NCBI GenBank assembly: GCA_036365455.1
Contig: JAWQUS010000026.1
Location: forward strand, 17,983,111-18,047,110
Direction: 5' to 3'
Origin: Macrosoma leucophasiata
Lineage: Eukaryota; Arthropoda; Insecta; Lepidoptera; Hedylidae
Length of the DNA stretch: 64,000 nt
Under the pieces are notes generated by a model. It saw only the letters and a list, made by a program, of their open reading frames with translations. It ran no database searches and was not told the origin of the DNA. Shown piece by piece: positions 34,830 through 45,100 of the stretch. Numbering within the stretch: position 1 is the stretch's first letter; each line of letters opens with the position of its first letter. A program made the position numbers and the translations under genes.

Positions 34830-36305
34830 TTTTGGTTGCCCGCCTTGTCAGGCACATGGCGCGGGTCGGGCCTGATCTCAGCGGCTCCCAATTCGGTTTC
34901 CGCAAGGGGCGATCCACGATCGACGCGATCGCACGGGTAAGAGCCCTTGCCGAAGAGGCTGTGTCTCAGGGTGAGGTTGTGCTCGCGGTGTCTCTTGACG
35001 TCACCAACGCCTTCAACACCCTCCCATCAGAGAGGCACTCAGGTACCATGGGGTCCCTAGGTATCTCCAGCAGGTGATAGAGGACTACCTCAGCGAGAGG
35101 GCCGTGTGCTATCCAGCTCGTGGCGGATGGGTCAGCAGGCCAGTAACGTGCGGTGTTCCACAGGGTTCGTGTCTTGGCCCAGTCTTGTGGAACATCGGGT
35201 ACTACTGGGTGTTGCGCGGAGCCAACTTGCGGGGTGTGGAGCTCACTTGTTACGCTGACGACACCCTCGTGTCGGCCCGCGGCAGAACCCACAGGGATGC
35301 GGCTCTGCTTGCCACGGCTGGTACGGCCCTCGTAGTGAGACGCATACGGGCCTTAGGGCTCGAGGTCGCTCTGGAGAAATCCGAGGCTCTTTATTTCCAT
35401 GGGCCTCGGAGAGCTCCACCGGCAGGGAGCAACATTATGGTGGGGGGCGTATCCATCGGCATCGAGTCGGCGATGCGGTACCTTGGCGTCGTCCTCGACA
35501 GTCGGTGGAACTTCCGCGAACGGCACCGATATGGGTTGATGCACTGACTGCCCATAACAAGACTCTTTTGCGTCGAGCGCAGCGGGTTATGGCAGTCAGG
35601 GCAATAAGAGGATATCGCACCATATCATGTGACGCGGCATGTGTCTTGGCAGGGAGCCCACCCTGGGACTTGGAGGCTGTGGTCTTGGCGGCGGTCTATG
35701 AAATATGCACTGAGATGCGAGCTCGTGGCGCTCATCCCCTTCCAGAGGATGTGAGACGATGGAGGACGTCTTCTCGCAAATTACTCCTACGGAAGTGGGG
35801 TAATCGATTAGGACAGCCGAGTTCCGGCCGACTCCTGGTGGAAGCAGTTCGGCCCGTTCTCCAACAATGGATCGAACGTAGGCATGGCGTGCTCACCTTC
35901 CGCCTCACGCAGGTACTCTCGGGGCACGGATGCTTTGGGAGATACCTTTGCAATGTGGCGCGAAGAGAGCCGACCACTACATGTCATGAGTGCGGCTGTG
36001 CCAATGATACGGCTCAGCATACATTATCTGAGTGCCCGACGTGGGCCGAGCCTCGCTCCGACTTAGTCGCTGTGGTCGGACCCGATCTCTCGCTGCCGGC
36101 GGTGATCCAATCTATGGTCGGTGGCGTGGATGCGTGGAGGGCGGTTCTCTCCTTCTGCGAAATAGTTATATCGCAGAAGGAGGCGGCGGAGCGACTAAGG
36201 GAGGACGACGTTCTCTCTGCTCCAATCCGTCGCAGACGTATCGGACGCAGGCGGCTAGCCTACGCGCACCACCTGCCGAAATTTCGTTTTCTTTTTACTG
36301 TATAG
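34830..36305 (+). pseudogene. SART/R1-type reverse transcriptase fragment 2 with C-terminal domain
   Basis: This fragment restarts at VARLVRHMARVG and repeats the RT motifs of fragment 1 at clearly lower than full identity (SLDVTNAFNTLPS, GVPQGSCLGPVLWN, YADDTLVSARG). A frame break near 35,045 and a deletion of roughly 45 codons near 35,520 relative to fragment 1 disrupt it. From 35,505 an open frame carries the R1-clade C-terminal region, including a CCHC knuckle (CHECGCANDTAQHTLSEC) near 35,980-36,035. The end is fused to sequence of the next element near 36,290-36,305. Confidence 0.75.
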
Positions 36306-36479
36306 ACCTTTTATAAGTTGATTTGAGTTTTATTTTGAGTTTATTACCTATTTTTAATAACACTGTTTTCTTTTCCTTTTCAGGTGCTTATGCGTTCCTG
36401 TTTGCCTGAGATCTACTCTGCGCCCCTTACGGGGCGTTTAGTTTTAAGTCAGTCATCCTATTGTTTCATACTTATATTG

Positions 36480-39400
36480 TTATAGCTTTGTCTTGGACCC
36501 ATTTTCTTTGGAAATAGTCCATACACAGTATCTTGCATATCTCATGAAAATTTCTCTTTTTCGCTTAACTCCCATTATGTTATTCATGTTTTCGGTGTCT
36601 ATTCTTTCTTCTATTGTTTCTTCGCATTCGAATCTTTGTTTTGAGAAGCGGGGGCAATTCATAAGGATATGAAACACACTTTGAGGCGTTTGAGAGTCAC
36701 AGGGGCAGTTTGGTTCCAGGCACAGTTTGAACCTGTGTAAGTAGTCCTTAAAGCCACCATGTCCTGTCAGAATCTGGGCCGTCATATTATCAGGATAGAT
36801 TGAGCGAATCACTTTGTATGCACTTTTGATATTCGGGAAAAATACTTTGGTTACAACTCCTGTCGATGCATTTATGTATTTATTTTGCCATTTTTCAACT
36901 GTTTCAGCCCTAATTTTTCTCTTGAGGTAGGAGTAGGGAAAGCGATCATATGCAGGCATTTGTTTCTTAACAACTGCTGCTTTGGCAAGGGCATCGGCTC
37001 TTTCATTGCCCGGAATTCCTACATGTGCTCGTACCCATACAAATTCTATTGATCTTCCTAATGCTGTTAATTCTGTGATGGAGTTCCTTATTTCTGCAGC
37101 TATGGGGTTTAGTGAGTTTGGATTCATAAGAGTTTCAATTGCCGACTTAGCATCGCTAAGTATGTAGCTGTTTTTATAGTTTTTGCTTGTTTTAATAATT
37201 TCTGTTGCTTTCAGGATCGCGACCAGTTCAGCCTGATTCACGGAGCAGAACCCTTCGAGACGGAAGCCGACACGATGCTTCTCGATCTCCCCAACCCAGC
37301 AGGACACAGCGCCGCCAGTATCATTCAATATCATATTTATCATCTATTTTGGAGCCATCAGTGTAGATATGTGTCCAGTCACAGTTTAAGGTAAGTAACT
37401 CTTCTTTTGATTGTACTGATTTATATATTATGTTTTTCCTTTTTGCAGGGTGGGGAGATCGAAGGGACTGATTGGCTGCTGTAGTGCACGTCCTGGGAGT
37501 TCATCCCAGGGTTTGCCCCGCTTAGCCTCATACAACAGAAGCTGTTCCTGCGCTCGGTGACTTAACGGTAGAATGCCTGCCAAGATTGTGCATGCTGAGA
37601 GTGAGACCGTCCTATGAGCCTTGCTGATAATAAGACCAAACTGTCTAGTGATCTTATTTAATTTTTGTTCTGCGTATCTTTTTTCAGCTACTCCTGCCCA
37701 GACTCCGGCTGCATAAAGCACGGTGGGTTCTATAACTGATATATAGATAGTCCTTGAAATTTCTGAGTTGATGCCCCACTGTGCTTTAGCAGTTCTGGAG
37801 ACAGCTTTGTAAATTTTAACTACTTTTTTATCTATTGCATCCAGATGTTGTTTGAAGCTAAGCTTATGGTCTATTGTTATGCCGAGTATTTTTGTTTGCT
37901 CCGTATAATCGATAGGAGTTCCGTTTAGGTGTATGGTGGGTATATCATATTTTAACTTTTTAGTAAACAACACAGCTTTGGTCTTATTAGCAGCAAATCT
38001 CAGCTTGTAAGTAGATCCCCAGTTATGAATGTGGCTGAGGGTTTGGTTCAATTTCACCTCGATTTCCTCTGCACTATTGCCTGTAGCTATAACCAGTAAA
38101 TCATCAGCGAAAGCTTGAACATGGGTTTGCATTTCTTGAGCTTGCTGCAAGAGGGAATCGAGGAGAACGTTTGGAACGTTCTCCTCGAAAAGCAGAGTAG
38201 AGGACCGCATGTCGAGCCTTGTATACATCCTCTATTTGTAGGTCTAGTGATCTTGGCTCCTGCATATTCTAGGGCTACTGATCGAGACGACAAGTAGCTT
38301 ACTATGAGTCGGAGAAGAGAAACGTCTATCTCTTTCTTGTGGAGTTCAACTATTAACGCTGGCCACCAGGCATGGTCAAACGCTCCCTCAATGTCCAGGG
38401 ATACGAAGACCGTCATACGTTTCTGCTGGAGACTGCGTTTTACAATGGTTATGGCATCGTATAACGCGTCCTCTGTACTCCTTTGAGGGAGGAACCCGTA
38501 TTGCCTAGGGCTGAGTTTTTCTAATCTGCCGAGCTGCCATAATATTCTTGTTGCAAACAGTTTCTCTAAAATCTTGCCCAGGACTGGTAGGAGGCCTATG
38601 GGTCTGTAGGACTTGGGGTGCATGTAGTCATCTTTATTTTGTTTGGGTATGACTTTGATGACGGCTATCTTCCACAGGCTAGGAAAGTGACCCAGCTCTA
38701 GACACGTGTTATAGAGAGCCAATAGTGTGTCCGGCTCGAGGTTGAAGGCCTCCTGGCAGATGTCGGAGGTGAATCCGTCTTGGCCAGGAGCCTTCCTGGG
38801 GTTGTGTCTGTGAAAGATAGTCTCCACTTCTTGTCTTGTAAACCAGGTGATGTCTGTGAGTGGGTGGCGTATTAAGTTTGCAGCTATGGCAGATGCTTCT
38901 TCTCTTAATTTGGCCTGATGGTCGGTATCGCAGGAGGTATTATCATTGGGGAAGAATGTATCCGCCAGTATTGTTGCAGACTCTTCGGGGGTAAGTGTGG
39001 TGCCGGTTTGGGTTGACTTTAGCAACACATCGTCTGGTACTTTGGCACTACTTCTTATGACCCTGTATATACTGTCCCACATAGTTTCCCTTTCTTGTTT
39101 CGTGCAGAAGGATTTCCAGCTGTCAGTCCTTGAGTTAGTGATGAGTTCCTTGTATTCATTTTTAGCTATTAAGTATTCGTTGACGACTTTTTGTTTTCTA
39201 CTAGAATGTGCATTGCGGATTCTATGTCTCTTTTTAATAACCTCTTCTTTAGCTTTAGTAAGTTCTTTTGTCCACCATTTATTCCTTCTGCACGGAACAG
39301 TTCCGGAGATGTGTGGCACGGACATATCGCAGGCGGTGTGTATAGAGTCAGAGTATACGTTTACCATTTTGTCTAGCTCATCTTTGTTTCCTATGTCAGC

Positions 39401-40239
39401 GATAAATTCAAGAGAAACATTGTGTGAGTTCAGTTGTGTCCTAAAGTTTGATTGGAATGCTTTCCAGTCAGCTTTTGCTGTATTATATAGGCAAGTAGAG
39501 TTACGCTTTTTAATTAGTTTTGGGTCTCGCTGCAGTTCTACTACGTAGGTAATAGGTCGGTGATCTGATAAGTTGATTAGATCAACGTCCACTTTCCAGT
39601 TCTTGATGGTGGTACTAAGTTTGTTTGAGACCATGGTGACATCAACTATGCTCTGGTACAGTCTTTCGCCTCTATAGATATGAAAAGTTGGAGTATTTCA
39701 AGTGCAAATCATGTTGAGCGGCGAATTCAACCAAAGCAGCTCCTCTATCATCCTCAATGTCACTGCCCCACCAAGGGCTCTTTGCGTTGAGGTCGCCGCC
39801 CAATACAACGTGATCAACACTGGTCGTCTGTATAATATGAGAGATGTAGTTAAGGTCTGAATTAAGATCGGCATCTTTTTCAAGGTATAATACGGATATC
39901 AGGTCTATTTTAGTATTATTTATGGTGAGGACTATATTTGTGATATTTTCAGTTAGACTTTGGGGATTGATGGTGAAATGTAGGTTGGGATCTAGAACAA
40001 TAATTGAAGATTTGATAGGTTTATCTGGTTGGGGAGGATATTTTTGAATAACTTTGTGAGGACATGTGACAAAGCCTTTGGAGCCTACATAGGGTTCCTG
40101 CAGAAAGAGTATTGTAAATTTTTGGTCAGTAGCTGCTTGCAAACATTCATTAAATGCCGAGTAACCCCTTCCCAGGTTTGCTTGTAACACTTTAACTGGA
40201 TGTGTATCGGTACTTAAGTTTTTAGCAACTGAGGGACTT
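36480..40239 (-). pseudogene. Element C ORF2: endonuclease, RT, RNase H, broken by frameshifts
   Basis: Endonuclease motifs are LQANLGRGYS, LFLQEPYVGS, VLGGDLNAKSPWWGSD and LSDHRPI; RT motifs are KAPGQDGFTSD, SLDIEGAFDHAWW, GCIQGSTCGPLL and FADDLLVIA; RNase H motifs are YTDGSKI, VNQAELVAI, LSDAKSA and RAHVGIPGNERAD; then comes an ILTGHGG block and a terminal Cys/His segment. The frame breaks at about 39,690 (single-base shift in the endonuclease), at 38,159-38,187 (inverted insertion between GPLL and NVLLDSLL), at about 37,340-37,428 (start of RNase H). All catalytic residues can still be read across frames, so decay is moderate. ORF2 is in the +1 frame relative to ORF1, as in A and B. Confidence 0.8.
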
Positions 40240-41625
40240 CTAGGGTGCGTAGGAGATGGTGCTTCTGGTGATGCGATCCCATTTGCGCCATTCGGAACAG
40301 GTTTGGCTATACGCTGGATGGTTAGTGTCTGGGCTTTTGGCACTTTTGCAGTTGCAGCACTGTGGGGAGCTGTTCCTGTTGATACATTGTCGAGTGTCGT
40401 GCTCTTCACTGCAGTAACCACATGACAAGGGCCTTGTGCAATTTCCTGCTCTGTGCCTAAAGCCCAGGCATCGAAAGCACTGGATAACGGGGGATTGGTC
40501 GACGGCATAAACTATTTGGTAGCCGATCCTTATGCTTTGGTCCACCAATCTGTTCCTAATGCTGGCAGTTACCTCGATGATGACATTTTGAAGCGAGTTA
40601 TTCCTACTCTTGACTCTGCGTATAACTCTAATATCCTGTGAAGAGGCCTCGGTGTCGGTAAGTAGCTTGGTGTTCTGTTTTAAGACAGCGTCGATCAATT
40701 TACCGTCATTAACTTCTGGAGCCACGTTTAAGAGGCGAAGTAGAGGTTTCCTAGGTTGGGTATTGGCAACTTCAAGGTTAGTGCAGGTTTGTTTGATAGC
40801 GTTGCTAAGGATGTGTCGCTCTTCAACGGAATCGCAGCTTATAACGACTCTATGATTCTTTAATTTTGTCACTCGATTAATGCCAACACGGAGATCGACG
40901 ACGTCGACATTCTCCTTTACCTCTTTCAGGATTTCGTCTCCAGTACCATCGGTTTCCTTAGAAGACAGGATGAGAGCATGTCGGGGTGTAGCTGCTACTT
41001 CCGCGAATGTGCGGAGATGGGTGTTATTTTGATCGGGGCTATTAATCGGGGCTTGATTTGGGGAGGTTTGGGGCATCCTGGGGAAGTTACTCGTATGGGG
41101 AATAATTTTAGAACTAGCTATTTCTACTAATTTTTGTAATTTTTCAGATGCAGTTATGATTAGGGCTACGGATTCGGTTATGGAGCGATTTAGGGAGGTG
41201 AGCTCCATTTTGAAGTCAGGTAAGTGAAGTAAATTTTCATCATTACAGGTGATTGTTTTCTGTTGTTTCAGATCCTGTAGCTCCTGAGTTATGATGGTAA
41301 GTTGGGAAGAGATACTGGATGCAGCTTCGTTTTCAGAAGTTTTCATTTGTTCGACGAGATTTCGACGTGATTCATCGAGTCTGACTACTATTTGATATAA
41401 GCTGTTCAAGTTGCAGAGAACTTGTTGTTTTATTGCGGATTTTATATTTCCTGAGTTGTCGAGCTGGGACTTGGAATCTTGGAGGAGCATCTTGGCTTCA
41501 GAAGAAAGGGCGTCCAGATTTGCGGTAAGTATATCCATAGCTATAATGAGTGGAGTATTTTGCTTTGTTTTAGGACGGGCACCAGTAGGTGGAACCTTTG
41601 GCGGTGGATAAGGCGAACGAATCAT
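40240..41625 (-). CDS. Element C ORF1 (Gag-like, three CCHC knuckles)
   Basis: The 461-aa frame opens at an ATG (41,623-41,625) and has no internal stop. The N-terminal third resembles A and B ORF1 around an EAKMLLQDSKSQLDN segment; the middle carries a conserved RNA-binding fold region; the C-terminus has three zinc knuckles: CFRCLGFRHRAGNC, CGYCSEEHDTRQC and a C-x2-C-x9-H-x6-C knuckle. Such proteins bind element RNA and target it to telomeres in TRAS/SART families. It stays open although ORF2 of the same copy is broken. Confidence 0.8.
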   Translation of the reverse strand: MIRSPYPPPKVPPTGARPKTKQNTPLIIAMDILTANLDALSSEAKMLLQDSKSQLDNSGNIKSAIKQQVLCNLNSLYQIVVRLDESRRNLVEQMKTSENEAASSISSQLTIITQELQDLKQQKTITCNDENLLHLPDFKMELTSLNRSITESVALIITASEKLQKLVEIASSKIIPHTSNFPRMPQTSPNQAPINSPDQNNTHLRTFAEVAATPRHALILSSKETDGTGDEILKEVKENVDVVDLRVGINRVTKLKNHRVVISCDSVEERHILSNAIKQTCTNLEVANTQPRKPLLRLLNVAPEVNDGKLIDAVLKQNTKLLTDTEASSQDIRVIRRVKSRNNSLQNVIIEVTASIRNRLVDQSIRIGYQIVYAVDQSPVIQCFRCLGFRHRAGNCTRPLSCGYCSEEHDTRQCINRNSSPQCCNCKSAKSPDTNHPAYSQTCSEWRKWDRITRSTISYAP

Positions 41626-41696
41626 TGTTGTAGGTAAGTTTGTTTGTTTGTTATGTTATACTATATAATACTTAGTTTTGTTTCAGACGACGGACC

Positions 41697-41706
41697 TAGT
41701 TAGCTC

Positions 41707-41709
<3 letters not shown>
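41697..41709 (+). repeat. Variant telomeric sequence between elements C and A
   Basis: TAGTTAGCTCGAG followed by TT and the poly(T) of element A. With the TT included it reads as the start of a TTAGG unit cut between T and A, inside the CTCGAG-bearing variant. Confidence 0.65.
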
Positions 41710-41742
<33 letters not shown>

Positions 41743-42139
41743 TTTAAATTCTCATGTTCCTCTAACATAATTAGAGACATTACTGACTAGTTTATTTAAT
41801 ATCTATTTGTAGTTTTACCGTCTGGTTTCTAATGATAGGCATTCCTCTTTTTGTTAACTGTTTTATTTTGTACAGACGACTAACATATTATTGTTATTTA
41901 ATTATATATTTTCTAGACTTACTACATTTAATTTCATTTTAACTGTTTATTCTATTATAAATACTTAGCGAACTATGACGTGCCACACTTATTTCCTAAT
42001 GATGTATTATTTATATTTATTCCTTTGCTGTCTTATTTTTGCTTATTAACTATTTTATTGTCTATGTAGTCTACCTATTATACTGCTAATTTAAGAAACT
42101 TAATTTACTAATGCTTATATTGTGTACTTTATGCTTAAC

Positions 42140-42180
42140 TATGCTATTGGTATATAATCTATACTATATATAATAGCATA
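42140..42180 (-). promoter_or_regulatory. Element A 3' UTR stem-loop
   Basis: TATGCTATT (42,140-42,148) pairs with AATAGCATA (42,172-42,180), four bases beyond the ORF2 stop codon in sense orientation. The same stem, with a diverged loop, is at the same place in the B elements. Confidence 0.5.
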
Positions 42181-42183
42181 TGC

Positions 42184-45100
42184 TTATATATCTGTTTTAT
42201 TTCTATTAACTACCTTATTACTAACTTTTAAACAATATTTTATGAACACATTTTGATAATTTTTACTTTTTATTAGTGTAGACAAATGATTTTCCGTTAT
42301 TTTATCTTCTATTTTTGTTTCCAGGTCGTGCCTGTCGCTGCCAAACACCGGACAGTCCAGGAGAACATGCGGAACTGATTCGACGACTCCCGGCTCGCAG
42401 ATACATGACGGGCTCTCCTTACACTTGAAGCGATTTAGGTATTCAGAGAACCCGCCATGTCCTGTTAGTATCTGTGTTAATACGCCCGTTGGTTTAAGTT
42501 GTCTCACCAACCTGTACGCGCATCTGGCATCGGGAAGGAACAGCTTTGTAACTGAGGCCGTTTCCCCGGACCGGTATCTTTGGTTCCATTCGTCAAGCGA
42601 CTCTTCACGTATTAGTCGCTTGGCGAATGATGCCGGACACCGGTCGTAATCCGGTTTTTTCTTTCTGTTCTGAGCAGCTTCCTTAGCCAGTTGATCTGCA
42701 CGCTCGTTACCGAGGAGCCCCGCGTGAGCCTTGACCCAGAACAAGGAAACAACTTTGCCCTGAGTCAAGGCTGCCTTTAGGTTACTCCTTGTTTGCTCTG
42801 CAAGAGGGTGAAGTGAGCTTTGGTTAGTGACTGTCTCCAATGCGGCCCGCGAGTCACTGTAAATTCCAAAGCTCACCTCTTTACTCTTCAGGACTTCGCT
42901 CGTTGCTCTGCATATGGCCAGTAATTCGGCCTGGTAGACCGTGCAGTACGATGAGAGGCAAAGTTTGACGGCTTTGGTTTCAGCTGCACTGTTCCATAGT
43001 GACAGTGCTGCTCCGACCCTGCCGTCAATTTTGCTCCCATCGGTGAAGATCCGTACTGCCTGCGTACTGTGTGAATCGACGAGTTGTTGGTCTACCAGTT
43101 TCACAAATCCTAAATCCATATGCAGCGCAGGGTGAGGAGCTTCTGCAAATCTCACCGCACGCTCAGGTTCCCTGTCTCCTATCACTGACCGGAACGACCC
43201 TCTCCTTACCTCATACAGGGCAGCTGCCTCCTGTATTCTAAGGTCGAGAGGTAGTATCCCGGCCAGTATCAACGCTGCATTTAAGGAGACCGTGCGGTAT
43301 GATTTGCAGAGCTTTTGAGCGAAGCCTCGCTGGACTGAATTCAAGAGCCTTCCAATGCCGATCTTCTTAGTAGCTGGTGCCCAGGCGCTAGCGGCGTAAG
43401 TGATGATGGGCTCCACCGCAGCTGTGTAAATGATACGTATAATGTCTGGGTGGAGACCCCAACTTGCCTTTGCGGCCTTGGAAAGCTGCTTGTAAACGTC
43501 CAGCGCCCTCTTGCAGATGTTTTCGACGTGGGCATTGAATGACAATCTGTCGTCTATTGTCAGACCTAAAATCTTTATTTTACGAGACATGCCAATGTCG
43601 ACCCCGCCCATCCTCAGCAGTGGGGCGTCGTATTTCAGTTTCTTCGTGATGACCATTGCGCAGGTTTTATGCGGTGCGAATGTTAGTTTGTTTCTGACAC
43701 CCCACTGCCGAACACGCGCGAGGGCGGCATTGGCCTGTCTTTGTACCTCTAAACCGGTGTTTCCGTCAAAGACAAGCACGACGTCGTCTGCAAAGGCTTG
43801 GCAGTAGACGTCGTCACGCTCCAATTCTTTGAGCAGAGGATCTAGGAGGAGGTTCCATAGGATAGGGCCACCAATGGATCCCTGGACGCAGCCTTTATTG
43901 GTGCCTTTGGAATGTTCCACCCCGGAGTATCTGACTGTGACGGTTCTGCAGTCGAGGTAGCTGTCGAGTAACCTCCTGATGTTGACCGGACACCTTTCCT
44001 CAGCCAGTCTGACCTTTATGGCCGGCCACCATGCGTTATCGAAGGCTCCCTCTATATCCAATGATACCAAGGTAATAAGCTTTTTCGCTTCCAGCTTCTT
44101 GCGAATATGGTTTATCATTGTATAGAGGGAGTCCTCGGTGCTTCTTTGTGGCATAAAGCCAAACTGGCGAGTACTCATCTTCGGTATTAGGTGCCACTTC
44201 AACCTAGCTACCACCATCTTCTCTAGGACCTTTCCCAAGACCGGAAGTAGGCCAATCGGCCTATAGGCTTTGGGACTTGTGTAGTCGTCCTTACCCGGCT
44301 TTCTAAGCGCCACGACAATGGCCCTTTTCCAAATAGTTGGAAAGTGGCCCATTTCAAGGCACTTATTCGCTAGGGCAAGGAACGACTGTGGGTCCTGGAA
44401 GATGGCTTGACTGCAGATGTCCGACGTGAGGCCGTCTGCTCCGGGGGCTTTTTTAGGATTGAAACCATTCACCGCGGACTTGAGTTCCTGCAGGGTGAAT
44501 GGTGGATCATGGTGTTCATCATGTATCCTATCATTCACCCGCGACGCGGCCTCTCTAGTCCGCTGGTGTTCTGCGTTGTCCCGGCATACTGCGTCCTCGG
44601 GGTAGAAGGTGTCCGCCAGTAGGGCTGCTGATTCGCGTGGGTTTAAAGCAACTCCTTCCTTTACCAATGGCAGCTCCTCCTGCCTTCTGGAGGTTTTTCC
44701 AATCACCCTATATATCCCCTCCCAGACACCCTCCCTATCCTGTTTCCCACAAAACTCTTTCCAGCTTTGTGTCTGGGCCCTTTTTGCACTTAATTCATAC
44801 TTTTCCTTTGCTTGCAGGTACTCATCGACGACCTTGGATCTACGGACTGGTGCTGCACAGCGGATGCGGTTCTTCCTGGTAGAGACTTCACTCTTCAGAG
44901 CGGCGAGTTCTTCGGACCACCACGGCAAGGTAAGTACTTCTGTAAATTTCTTTTTAGGTATATTTTCTTGACTAGATTTAATGATAATATCGGTGTAATT
45001 TTGTACAGTTCTTTCCAAATGTGTTTCGTTATCTATGTGTGTTATATTTTCTAAATTGATATTACTTTCGGTGGCTAATTGGGCTATTTTCTCACGAAAA

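Larger units (their letters stand above)
36306..41696 (-). mobile_element. TRAS-like element C (old, decayed)
   Basis: A whole non-LTR element on the - strand: ORF1 at 40,240-41,625, ORF2 broken across 36,480-40,239, and a 3' region from 36,479 to about 36,290, where an A-rich run (sense AAAAAGAAAAC) may be the decayed poly(A). Its 5' end lies next to CTAGTTAGCTCGAG, the telomere-variant sequence also seen beside A and B. Its low similarity to A and B marks a separate, older family. Confidence 0.75.

Noticed and set aside
36415..36440. GCGCCCC/GGGGCGT hairpin as a terminator
   Set aside because: Rho-independent terminators do not apply to an insect genome; it lies in the 3' region of element C and may be a 3' UTR structure.
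38946..39548. 200-codon + strand frame opposite element C ORF2
   Set aside because: It is a shadow of the RT/endonuclease coding strand with composition expected for antisense of a Lys/Glu-rich protein.
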